The translations under genes were made by a program, and so were the position numbers. Below are positions 26,745-33,963 of a DNA stretch of 37,276 nucleotides, piece after piece. Numbering within the stretch: position 1 is the first letter of the stretch; each line of letters starts with the position of its first letter. This DNA comes from JBDLRH01 sp039800165 (GTDB lineage Bacteria; Pseudomonadota; Gammaproteobacteria; Burkholderiales; Burkholderiaceae_C), in contig JBDLRH010000006.1 of NCBI GenBank assembly GCA_039800165.1, forward strand, positions 1-37,276, in the 5' to 3' direction. The notes beneath the pieces were generated by a model. It did not search any database. It was not told the DNA's origin and worked only from the letters and a program-made list of their open reading frames with translations.

Positions 26745-27960
26745 CGCCCCAAGAGCGCACGTCCTGCGGCAGGTCCGACTCGCGCCAGCTGCCCAATACC
26801 CGGAGGCCCGGCTGGGTCGCGAGGTCGATTTCGGGAGCTTCTTCTGGCGTGAGGCCTGGGCTGGGTAGCCGCACCCTCGGTGTGGCCGGGTGCTCGCCCG
26901 GCGAGACCACGATGGCCAGGGCGCCGTCGCTCAGTTGCACCCACGACCCCGGCGGATGCACACCCAGCACCTGAATGAACAGGCGCAGTAGCGTCCCGTC
27001 AAAGCGCGCCGCCTCGAGGCGCACCATCTGCGCCAGGGCCTCCGCCGGCGACAGCGGCGCCACCTCCGCGGCCACCGGATTGCACAGCCGGTCAAAGCGG
27101 TCGGCCATCGCGAGGATGCGCGCGCCCTTTTCGGCGTCGCGCCGCCCGGTGGGCCAGCCCGATCCGTCGGCCGCCTCGTGGTGCTGCGCGATCAGCGTCT
27201 GCGCCGCGGCGCTGAAGTGCCCGGATTGCGCAGCCAGCTGCACGCTCAGCGCCACATGCTGGCGGTAGAAGTCCTCCTCGAACGGGCGTCGCACCCGCTT
27301 GCGCAGCAGGTGCGCCGGCATGTCCGACTGCCCCGCGTCATGCGCCAGCGCGGCCATCGCCAGGTCGGTGAGCGCCGTCGCCCCGAGACCGGCACGTCGC
27401 CCCACGAGCAGGCTCAGCAGCATGACGTTCATCGCATGGTGCTGTGCGCCTTGCGTCAGGTGGCCTGCCAGGGTCTGCAGCAGCAGCGCCTCGCCCTGCA
27501 TCACCTGCAGCGCAGTCTCGTGCGCCATCGCGTGCAGGCGCTCGCCGGCCGAGCGGGGCGTTCGTGCGAACCCCTGCAACGCTTCGCGCAACTGGCGTGC
27601 GGCGCGCTCCCAGCCCTGGCGCATGCGCGCGGCGCGCTCAAGCTGCTGGCGCAAGCGGCGGCGCTTGTCCTCGCGCAGCCGCTCGAATTCTTCCTGCACC
27701 GCGTCGCCGGTGGCGGTGTCGTTCGGGCTGGCGTGGGCCGGCACAGCCGGCGGCGGCTGCACCCGGCTGCGCTGCGGGTAGTAGTACAGCAGGCCGTGCG
27801 GCCGCGCGCGACGGATCAGCGCGATGTCGCGCGCCGACGCGATCATGCGGCGGCTGGTCAGGAACGGATGTTCGGTCCACGGCAGGTCGATCCAGACGTA
27901 CAGCCCCACCACGAGCTGGCTGACATCGATCGGGACCGGTGGTTCGGGATGCGTGCGCAC
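26710..27960 (-). CDS. HD-GYP family protein with DUF3391 N-terminus
   Basis: About 416 residues. The N-terminal DUF3391 segment is VSQLVVGLYVWIDLPW and TEHPFLTS; a charged helical linker follows (RLREDKRRRLRQQLERAAR). The HD-GYP domain has the HD pair at H207-D208 (AHDAGQ) and HHEAADGSGWP at 260 onward, where W replaces the Y of the GYP motif. HD-GYP proteins usually hydrolyse cyclic di-GMP, often through pGpG to GMP. The start is uncertain: GTG at 27960 is closest to conserved sequence, ATG at 28041 or 28110 would lengthen it with unremarkable sequence. Confidence 0.8.
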   Translation of the reverse strand: MRTHPEPPVPIDVSQLVVGLYVWIDLPWTEHPFLTSRRMIASARDIALIRRARPHGLLYYYPQRSRVQPPPAVPAHASPNDTATGDAVQEEFERLREDKRRRLRQQLERAARMRQGWERAARQLREALQGFARTPRSAGERLHAMAHETALQVMQGEALLLQTLAGHLTQGAQHHAMNVMLLSLLVGRRAGLGATALTDLAMAALAHDAGQSDMPAHLLRKRVRRPFEEDFYRQHVALSVQLAAQSGHFSAAAQTLIAQHHEAADGSGWPTGRRDAEKGARILAMADRFDRLCNPVAAEVAPLSPAEALAQMVRLEAARFDGTLLRLFIQVLGVHPPGSWVQLSDGALAIVVSPGEHPATPRVRLPSPGLTPEEAPEIDLATQPGLRVLGSWRESDLPQDVRSWGVSAAGYPAEAR

Positions 27961-28209
27961 GCGGCTCGGACCTGCAAGGCTTGAAGCCGGCGATTGTGTA
28001 CGCCGCTCCGCTCCGCAAAGGCCTGAAATGCCTGGCGCCATCGGGCCTGTTGCGTGATTTGCGGCGGTAATCCGTGGCTCAGGATGTCCGGTGAGTGGGT
28101 ATCGCGCCACACACCGCCACCGGCAGGAACGAATTCGTCAAACCTGTGAGCAGTGTCACAGCGCTGACACGCGGCGCTGCCTAGACTGCGGGCAACCGCT
28201 TTGAACACC
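27961..28209. other. Intergenic region with GTGTCA/TGACAC dyad
   Basis: About 250 bp between the HD-GYP gene and a small plus-strand frame, if the short GTG start is right. GTGTCA-CAGCGC-TGACAC (28153-28170) is a perfect 6-bp inverted repeat and the best candidate operator. No promoter was identified. Confidence 0.5.
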
Positions 28210-28443
28210 ATGCTCCCGTTCAACCTCTCGTCCAGCTTCTTCGGCCTGTCCGGCGCGGGCCGGGCGGGGTGGTCTGCTTCCCCGGCCGCGCGGCGCGCGG
28301 GGCCAGAGCCGCAAGTACAGGGACAGGGGCGGGAGCAGGAGCGGGGACCAGTGCAGCCGCCCCTGCCTGTGCAGCCACTGATGCAGCCCGAGCAGATCGA
28401 GATCGACCTGGCCCAGCGGGTGCGCGAGTCCGGCGAGTGGTGA
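28210..28443 (+). CDS. Possible small hypothetical protein
   Basis: A 77-codon frame from ATG 28210 (a TTG at 28201 is also in frame). The N-terminal third is hydrophobic/Ser-rich, the middle is Pro/Gln/Gly/Arg-rich low complexity, and it ends QIEIDLAQRVRESGEW, which looks like coding sequence. Third-position GC is high throughout as in real genes here. No ribosome binding site and no recognisable domain. It ends 48 bp before the RlmN-like gene. Confidence 0.35.
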   Translation: MLPFNLSSSFFGLSGAGRAGWSASPAARRAGPEPQVQGQGREQERGPVQPPLPVQPLMQPEQIEIDLAQRVRESGEW

Positions 28444-28491
28444 TTCCCGCCTAGGCGACGCCAGCGTCGCGGCCCGGTAAGCTCGGGCCCC

Positions 28492-29547
28492 ATGCACATC
28501 GAGGCCCTGCGTCAACGACTGCGCGCCCTCGGCGCGGCGCCCGCGCACGAGCAGCGCGTGCTGCGCCTGTGGGTGCAGGCCCTGCCGCAAAACAGCGGCC
28601 CGCGCCCCCTCGAATCCTTCATGCCGCGCACCCTGCGCGAGGGCCTGCCGGCACTCGAAGCCGAGTTGGCCGCGCTGGCCGAACTGGCGTCGCGCCATCC
28701 CGGGGCCGACGGCTCCGAGCGGCTGCTGCTGCGGCTGCGCGACGGGCAGTCCTGTGAAAGCGTGCTGCTCGCGCCGGGCCGCATCCCGGGCCTGTGCGTG
28801 TCGACGCAGATCGGCTGTGCGGTGGGCTGCTGCTTCTGCATGACCGGCCGCGAGGGCCTGATCCGTCAGCTGGGCAGCGCCGAGATCGTGGCGCAGGTGG
28901 CGCTTGCGCGGCGTTTGCGGCCGGTGCGCAAGGTGGTGTTCATGGGCATGGGCGAGCCGGCACACAACCTGGATGCGGTGATGGAAGCCATCGACCTGCT
29001 GGGAAGCGTCGGCAACATCGGCCACAAGAACCTGGTGTTTTCCACCGTCGGCGACGAGCGGGTGTTCGATCGGTTGCCGCAGGGGCCGGTCAAGCCGGCG
29101 CTGGCGCTGTCGCTGCACAGCACCCGCGCCGACCTGCGCGCCGAGCTGCTGCCGCGTGCGCCCCGCATCGCGCCGGCCGACCTGATGGCAGCGGGCGACC
29201 GCTACGCGCGCGCGACCGGCTATCCGCTGCAGGTGCAGTGGACGTTGCTGGAAGGCGTCAACGATACCGACGAAGAAGTGCAGGGCCTCGCCGAAATGCT
29301 GCGCGGCAAGTGGGCGGTGCTCAATCTCATTCCGTACAACACGGTGCCTGAACTGCCCTTCCGCCGCCCCGCCTGGGAGCGCGCCGCGGCGATGGCGCGC
29401 ACACTGCATCGCCTGGGCGTGCTGACCAAGCTGCGCCGCTCCGCCGGGCAGGACGTCGATGCCGGTTGCGGCCAGCTGCGCGCACGCGACAGCGTGGCGC
29501 TGCAGCCGCGTGCACCGCGGCGTACCATCGCGCTGTCATCAACCTAG
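28492..29547 (+). CDS. RlmN/Cfr-family radical SAM methyltransferase
   Basis: 351-residue radical SAM enzyme of the RlmN/Cfr family, which methylates adenine C2 or C8 in rRNA (and tRNA for RlmN). The cluster cysteines are C109, C113 and C116 in CAVGCCFC. C102, seven residues earlier, and C326 in DAGCGQL correspond to the C118 and C355 positions of E. coli RlmN, so the methyl-transfer pair is intact. GMGEPAHNLDAV, ALSLHSTRADLR and NLIPYNTVP are also present. Most Burkholderiales carry the main rlmN elsewhere beside ndk/ispG-type genes, so this may be a second copy; the true target is unknown. ATG at 28492. Confidence 0.88.
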   Translation: MHIEALRQRLRALGAAPAHEQRVLRLWVQALPQNSGPRPLESFMPRTLREGLPALEAELAALAELASRHPGADGSERLLLRLRDGQSCESVLLAPGRIPGLCVSTQIGCAVGCCFCMTGREGLIRQLGSAEIVAQVALARRLRPVRKVVFMGMGEPAHNLDAVMEAIDLLGSVGNIGHKNLVFSTVGDERVFDRLPQGPVKPALALSLHSTRADLRAELLPRAPRIAPADLMAAGDRYARATGYPLQVQWTLLEGVNDTDEEVQGLAEMLRGKWAVLNLIPYNTVPELPFRRPAWERAAAMARTLHRLGVLTKLRRSAGQDVDAGCGQLRARDSVALQPRAPRRTIALSST

Positions 29548-29600
29548 ACGCGGGGTCTTGCAGGGTCACCCAGACCCGGTCCCGCAAGCGGGAGAGCCCC
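29548..29600 (+). promoter_or_regulatory. Hairpin-rich leader of the cupin gene
   Basis: The short leader contains GGGTCT (29553-29558) paired with AGACCC (29572-29577), with a small GGGT/ACCC dyad in its loop, and then TCCCG (29580-29584) paired with CGGGA (29589-29593) over a CAAG loop. The second stem includes part of the GGGAG ribosome binding site. It may modulate translation. It does not match a riboswitch class that I recognise. Confidence 0.4.
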
Positions 29601-29894
29601 ATGAGCGCCGTCACCACCACCTTCGACGAATTCAAGTCCACCTGGCTTGCGCAGGGCTTCGATGAGGTGATCGAGCGCAACTGGGCGCCGGGCACGGTGC
29701 TGGCCACCCACACCCATCCGTTTTCGGTGCAGGCCGTCGTGGTGCAGGGCGAGATGTGGCTGACCTGCGGCAGCGACACGCGTCACCTGCGCCCGGGCGA
29801 CCGCTTTTCGCTTGATGCGGAAGTGCCGCACGACGAGCGCTACGGCGACGCCGGCGCCACCTACTGGGTGGCGCGCAAGAACAAGCCGGCCTGA
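29601..29894 (+). CDS. Small single-domain cupin protein
   Basis: 97-residue cupin. Motif 1 is THTHPFSVQAVVVQGEMWL, with two His and a Glu-like position, and motif 2 is LRPGDRFSLDAEVPHDERY with a His. It is a conserved barrel domain that could bind a metal and a small ligand; specific function unknown. ATG at 29601 has a GGGAGAG ribosome binding site. Back-to-back palindromes at 29888-29898 and 29901-29910 contain its stop and the stop of the convergent phosphatase gene. Confidence 0.85.
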   Translation: MSAVTTTFDEFKSTWLAQGFDEVIERNWAPGTVLATHTHPFSVQAVVVQGEMWLTCGSDTRHLRPGDRFSLDAEVPHDERYGDAGATYWVARKNKPA

Positions 29895-29903
29895 GGCCTG
29901 CGC

Positions 29904-30587
29904 CTAGGCGTAGGTCACCCAGTCGCGGTGCTCGGCGTTGTCCAGGTGCGGCAGCGTGTTGTAGGTCACCAGCATGTGGCGCTTGGGCGTGAACGCGAAC
30001 TCGGTCACGCTGGTGTTGCGCATGCGCAGGTTCAGCTCGATCGTCGTCTCCGCCGGCGTGCCCAGCACCTGGCCCACCGCGGTGGAGATCGGCCCGCCGC
30101 TGGAGACCACCAGCACATTCGCGCCATGGTGCGAAGCGCGCACATGGTCCAGCACATCAACGATGCCGCGCACGAAGCCGTCGTAGCTTGGCATGCCGCG
30201 CGGGCTGACCACGCCATCCATCCATTGCCGCAGGCCGTCGCGCAGCAGGCGGAAGTGCTGGCGGTACAGCTCGGGTGTGTCCGGCCGCGCCAGCGGCTGC
30301 GGATGCACCGTGTGGATCACCGCCTCGCTGTCGTATTCATTGAGCCCCGGCCTGCGCAGCGCTGCGTCCAGCACGGTTGAATCCATCTGCATGCCGCGCG
30401 CGATGCCCTGCAGCGTTTCTTCATGCCGCTGCAGCGTGCCCAAGATCACCGCATCAAAGCGCAGCCCGCGCTGCGCAAAGTAGTCGCCCAGCCGCTCGGA
30501 CTGCCGATGGCCCAGCGCACTCAGGCGGTCGTAGTTGTCGCTGCCGAAAGACGCCTGGCCGTGGCGCACGAGATAAAGCGTTCCCAT
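29904..30587 (-). CDS. Histidine phosphatase family protein
   Basis: 227-residue phosphoglycerate-mutase-like phosphatase. The catalytic motif is LVRHGQASFGSDNYDRLS at residues 4-22, with GTLQRHEETLQ contributing a further Arg/His and a second His in VVSSGGP region absent as His (a Ser occupies the usual GHG position). ATG at 30587 is used since conserved sequence starts there; the frame stays open upstream. It ends the minus-strand run from uup, 106 bp after the glyoxalase-like gene. Substrate is unknown. Confidence 0.86.
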   Translation of the reverse strand: MGTLYLVRHGQASFGSDNYDRLSALGHRQSERLGDYFAQRGLRFDAVILGTLQRHEETLQGIARGMQMDSTVLDAALRRPGLNEYDSEAVIHTVHPQPLARPDTPELYRQHFRLLRDGLRQWMDGVVSPRGMPSYDGFVRGIVDVLDHVRASHHGANVLVVSSGGPISTAVGQVLGTPAETTIELNLRMRNTSVTEFAFTPKRHMLVTYNTLPHLDNAEHRDWVTYA

Positions 30588-30693
30588 GCGTGCATTGTCT
30601 GGCGGCGCCAGCGCCTGCAGGGTGTTGCGCAGTCGCTGCGGTGACGCAACGGGTGGCGCGACAAGTGGCGCGACGGATGGCGCCCCCGCGATG

Positions 30694-31371
30694 TCAGATC
30701 GTGACCGGTCCGCGCGGCGTGTCGAGCACCGCGTGTATCCCCGCAGGCCCCTCGGCGACCTCAACCCGGTCCCGGTCCACCCCGGCGCTGGCCAGGGCCC
30801 GAGACAGAGGGCCGGCCTGCGGATGCTGCAGCCGCAGCGAGCGCAGCTTCAGCGTGCTGTCGGCCATGCGGCGTGCCGGGTGCTCGCTGCCCCACTGAAT
30901 CAGCGTCGGCAGGCAGCCATCGAACAGCCGCTGCCCGTCGTCGCGCACGGTGATGCGCCACTCCAGCAAGCCGTGTGGCGTCATGCGCGATGCCGCCAGC
31001 GCGTCGCCGCGCTCGATGCCAAGGGCGCGCCACGCACCCACCGCGGCATCCACATCGGCGGTACGTGCCACCCAGTGCACCAGCTGCGGCCCCTGCGCAG
31101 CAATGCGCTGCGCAAGCGCCGCATCATCAAAGTCAAACCAGCGCTTGAGCGGTGCGGGTCGCTGCGGCGCCGCCGCCGGGTTCAGCGCGATGATTTCCAG
31201 GTACGCATCCTCCCACGCGGGCGCTGCGATCTTCAGCAGGCGGTTGTGGGTGCCCATCAGCGGATGCTCTCCGCCCGGGCCGGGTGTGACCCCCAGCGTG
31301 CGCTCGCACCACTGAACGCCTGCGTCAAGGCTCGGCGCCATCACCACCAGATGATCGAGTTGCGTGTTCAT
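30694..31371 (-). CDS. VOC/glyoxalase-like domain protein
   Basis: 225-residue protein of the glyoxalase-like (Glyoxalase_3) family, vicinal oxygen chelate fold. The first beta-alpha-beta unit is LDHLVVMAPSLDAGVQWCE; MGTHNRLLKI and YLEIIALNP follow, with VHWVARTADVDAAVGAW in the second unit. Expected metal-binding His (LDHLV) and Glu (YLEII) are present. Reaction unknown. ATG at 31371; phzF-like gene ends 21 bp upstream. Confidence 0.83.
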   Translation of the reverse strand: MNTQLDHLVVMAPSLDAGVQWCERTLGVTPGPGGEHPLMGTHNRLLKIAAPAWEDAYLEIIALNPAAAPQRPAPLKRWFDFDDAALAQRIAAQGPQLVHWVARTADVDAAVGAWRALGIERGDALAASRMTPHGLLEWRITVRDDGQRLFDGCLPTLIQWGSEHPARRMADSTLKLRSLRLQHPQAGPLSRALASAGVDRDRVEVAEGPAGIHAVLDTPRGPVTI

Positions 31372-31392
31372 AAGCCCATCATGCCGCACCGG

Positions 31393-32376
31393 CTACAGCG
31401 TCACCGAACCTTCGATGCAGCTCACGCAATCGCCGCCCACCCAGATGTCGGCGCCGTCGCGTGCCACATGCACCCGGCCCGCGCGGCCGAGCGCCGTGCC
31501 CTGGGCGGCCACATAGCGATCTGGCGCCAGGCCCGCGCCGATCAGCCACTGCGCGATACCCGCATTCAGGCTGCCGGTGACCGGGTCTTCGCCCATGCCG
31601 CTGCCGTTGGGGAAGAAAGCGCGCACCTCGAAGGCCGGTGCGTCTTCGCTGGCACAGGGCGTGGTTTGCATCGACGTTGCGGGCGCCACCACGCCCACCT
31701 TGCCGCGCGTCGGGTCAGCGTCCACTGCCTGCGCGGCACCGCCCGCAGCAGAGGCGGCCACCACGCCGGTGTACAGGCCCTGCAGCACCTGCGCGTCGGG
31801 CTTGAGCGTCAGCACCTGCGCGGCTGACTGGAGCATCACCGCACGCCACTTGGGCCCGTTGTCGCACCAGGCGTGGCGCACGATGTCGGACCGCGCCACG
31901 CCCAGGCCGCGTGCGATCAGGTGCACCTCCGCTTCGTCCAGCGGACCGCCGCGCAGCAGCGGTGGCGCCGCAAACGCCAGCCGGCCCCGCTCAAGGCGGA
32001 TGCGCACCAGCCCCACGCCGCACTCCTGCACAAAATAATCGGGGTCAGATTCCAATTGTTTTGCCGATTGCTTGGGCTGCGCGGCGCCGCCTGTCTGCGA
32101 GCGCAGCCACGCATGGCAGCTGCCCAGCGTGGGATGGCCGGCAAAGGGCAGCTCTGCTGCCGGCGTGAAGATGCGCAGCCGGTAATGCGCCCCCGCAGCG
32201 CGTGCCTGATCGCTCGGCGGCAGCACGAAGGTGGTCTCCGACAGGTTGGTCCAGCGCGCAAACGCCTGCATCTGCGTAGTGTCGAGGCCCGCGCCGTCCA
32301 GCACCACTGCCACCGGGTTGCCGCAGTAGGGCGTGGTGGTGAATACGTCGACCTGTGCGAAGGCTCTGGATCTCAT
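31393..32376 (-). CDS. PhzF-family isomerase/epimerase
   Basis: 327 residues, in the diaminopimelate-epimerase-like fold. Conserved parts are AQVDVFTTTPYCGNPVAVVLD, the catalytic Glu at E47 (NLSETTFVLPP), LPFAGHPTLGSCHAW and GMGEDPVTGSLNAGIAQWL. An extra segment, KQSAKQLESDPDYF, interrupts the usual spacing after LRSQTGG and is encoded by a locally A+T-rich stretch (32036-32069) resembling a dispersed repeat. The frame remains open through it. ATG at 32376. No phenazine genes are present; most family members have other or unknown roles. Confidence 0.86.
   Translation of the reverse strand: MRSRAFAQVDVFTTTPYCGNPVAVVLDGAGLDTTQMQAFARWTNLSETTFVLPPSDQARAAGAHYRLRIFTPAAELPFAGHPTLGSCHAWLRSQTGGAAQPKQSAKQLESDPDYFVQECGVGLVRIRLERGRLAFAAPPLLRGGPLDEAEVHLIARGLGVARSDIVRHAWCDNGPKWRAVMLQSAAQVLTLKPDAQVLQGLYTGVVAASAAGGAAQAVDADPTRGKVGVVAPATSMQTTPCASEDAPAFEVRAFFPNGSGMGEDPVTGSLNAGIAQWLIGAGLAPDRYVAAQGTALGRAGRVHVARDGADIWVGGDCVSCIEGSVTL
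32037..32069. repeat. REP-like repeat inside phzF-like gene
   Basis: The plus strand reads AATCGGGGTCAGATTCCAAT and continues to CCGATT, with AATCGG (32037-32042) and CCGATT (32064-32069) inverted. From memory, GGGGTCAGATTCC-like sequences are dispersed in many proteobacterial genomes; this could be one copy. It is A+T-rich against its surroundings and preserves the reading frame. Copy number in this genome is unknown. Confidence 0.45.
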
Positions 32377-32413
32377 GGCTTGATAGAGGGTGTGGATCTT
32401 GCGCGCGGCAACC

Positions 32414-33352
32414 TCACGCGGGGTGGATGGGCATTCTCTTGCCGATGAACACGGTCGCAATCACCGCCAGCGCAAAGCCGAGGGTCGGCAGATCCAGCGA
32501 TTCGCCCAGCAGTGGCACGGCAAAGATCAGGCTCAGGAAGGGTTGCAGCAACTGCACCTGGCTGACGCGCACCGCGCCGCCCAGCGCCAGTCCGCGGAAC
32601 CAGGCGAAAAAGCCGATCCACATCGAGAACAGCGACACATAGGCAAAAGCCATCCAGCTCGATGTGCTGATCGCCCCTGTGGGCATGTGCCACAGGGTCA
32701 GCGGCAGCGTGAGCGGCAGGCTCAGCACCAGCATCCAGCAGATCACCTGCTCCGAGCCCAGCGCCGGTGTGAGCCGCGCACCGCCCACGTAGCTCATCGA
32801 TGCGGACAGCATGGCCAGCACCAGAAAAAGATCGGCAAGGTGCAGGTCCAGGCCGCCGGCGCGCCAGCCCATGAAGGCCGCCACCAGCGCCGAGCCGGCC
32901 ACCGCACTCAGCCAGAAGCCCGCACTCGGCCGCTGACGAAACCACAGCGCAGCGATCGCTGCGGTGGCCAGCGGCAACAGGCCCGTCACCACCGCCGCAT
33001 GGGTGCTTGGCACCTGGCGCAAGGCCAGCGCCAGGAACAGCGGAAAGCCGACCACCGCGCCTGCCGCATTCAATGCCAACGCGCCCCACTGATCGCCCCG
33101 CGGCAATCGCATTTGTCCGGCGCGCCGAAGCAACCACAGGTAGCCCAGCGACAGCAGTGCTGCACAAGCCGCTCGGCCGAAGGTCACGAACCATGGCGAC
33201 AGCTCGGGCGCGTCTGCCGGGCCGACCGCCAGCTTGGTCATGGGCACGGTCAGCGAGAACATCACCACCCCCGCGAAGCCGAGCCACAAGCCGCGCGCTT
33301 CGCTGCGCGCAGTCGCCGTGTTGCCGGGCGGGGTCACGCGCGCAGCATCCAT
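32414..33352 (-). CDS. EamA-family (DMT) transporter
   Basis: 312-residue inner-membrane protein with ten predicted hydrophobic segments in two EamA repeats (first from GLWLGFAGVVMFSLTVPM, second from LADLFLVLAMLSASMSYVGG). Conserved FARAACAALL-like GRAACAALLSL and FFAWFRGLALGGAVRVSQVQLLQPFLSL (split as FFAWFRGLAL and LLQPFLSL) are typical. It probably exports or imports a small metabolite; direction and substrate are not readable. ATG at 33352, overlapping the LysE-type gene by 19 bp. Confidence 0.88.
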   Translation of the reverse strand: MDAARVTPPGNTATARSEARGLWLGFAGVVMFSLTVPMTKLAVGPADAPELSPWFVTFGRAACAALLSLGYLWLLRRAGQMRLPRGDQWGALALNAAGAVVGFPLFLALALRQVPSTHAAVVTGLLPLATAAIAALWFRQRPSAGFWLSAVAGSALVAAFMGWRAGGLDLHLADLFLVLAMLSASMSYVGGARLTPALGSEQVICWMLVLSLPLTLPLTLWHMPTGAISTSSWMAFAYVSLFSMWIGFFAWFRGLALGGAVRVSQVQLLQPFLSLIFAVPLLGESLDLPTLGFALAVIATVFIGKRMPIHPA

Positions 33353-33963
33353 GCCGCAGTGGCCGCCAGCACCACCGCCAGGGCGCGATTGAACCAAAGC
33401 AGTCGCTGGCCTTGTGCCAGCCAGTGGCGCAGCAGCGAGCCAACCACCGCGTAGGTGAAGTTGCTGCTGAACGCGAAGAACAGCATTGCCAGGCAAACGA
33501 AGACCAGCCGCTCCACGGGATTGCTGGCGGGCGCCCCCTCGGCGTTGAACACCCAGCCCGCGCTGAGCGTCAGCGCGAGCATCCACGCCTTGATGTTGAG
33601 GAACTGCAGCGCCACGCCCTGCACAAAGCCGAGCTGCAGGCGCGACGCATCCACCTGCGACAGCGTGCCGGTGCGCGACAGTCGCCAGGCCAGCCACAGC
33701 ATGTAGCCCACGCCGGCGATCTGGATGGCCCAGCGCAGGGCCGGCACGCTCGTGATCACGGCGCCCAGGCCGAGCGCGCTGCCCAACATCAGCAGGGCCC
33801 AGCCCGCGGGCACCGCGAGACAGAAGCGGGCGGCGCGCGCCAGGCCGAAGTTCGCCGCCAGCGCGGTCGAAAGGGTGGTGTTGGGCCCGGGCGTGAAGCT
33901 CATGGCAGTGCAGAAGGCCAGCAGCGCCACGACCTCTGCGGTGCTCATCGGCAGCAGGCTCAT
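33334..33963 (-). CDS. LysE/RhtB-family amino acid exporter
   Basis: 209-residue exporter with about six transmembrane segments. The family signature TPGPNTTL follows the first segment, and a conserved NIKAWMLAL lies in the middle. Substrate is probably an amino acid or related compound. ATG at 33963 overlaps the uup TGA as ATGA, so the two are translationally coupled. Confidence 0.9.
   Translation of the reverse strand: MSLLPMSTAEVVALLAFCTAMSFTPGPNTTLSTALAANFGLARAARFCLAVPAGWALLMLGSALGLGAVITSVPALRWAIQIAGVGYMLWLAWRLSRTGTLSQVDASRLQLGFVQGVALQFLNIKAWMLALTLSAGWVFNAEGAPASNPVERLVFVCLAMLFFAFSSNFTYAVVGSLLRHWLAQGQRLLWFNRALAVVLAATAAWMLRA

Noticed and set aside
28153..28187. Promoter formed by CTGACA and TAGACT
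   Set aside because: Spacing of about 12 bp is too short for a sigma-70 promoter.
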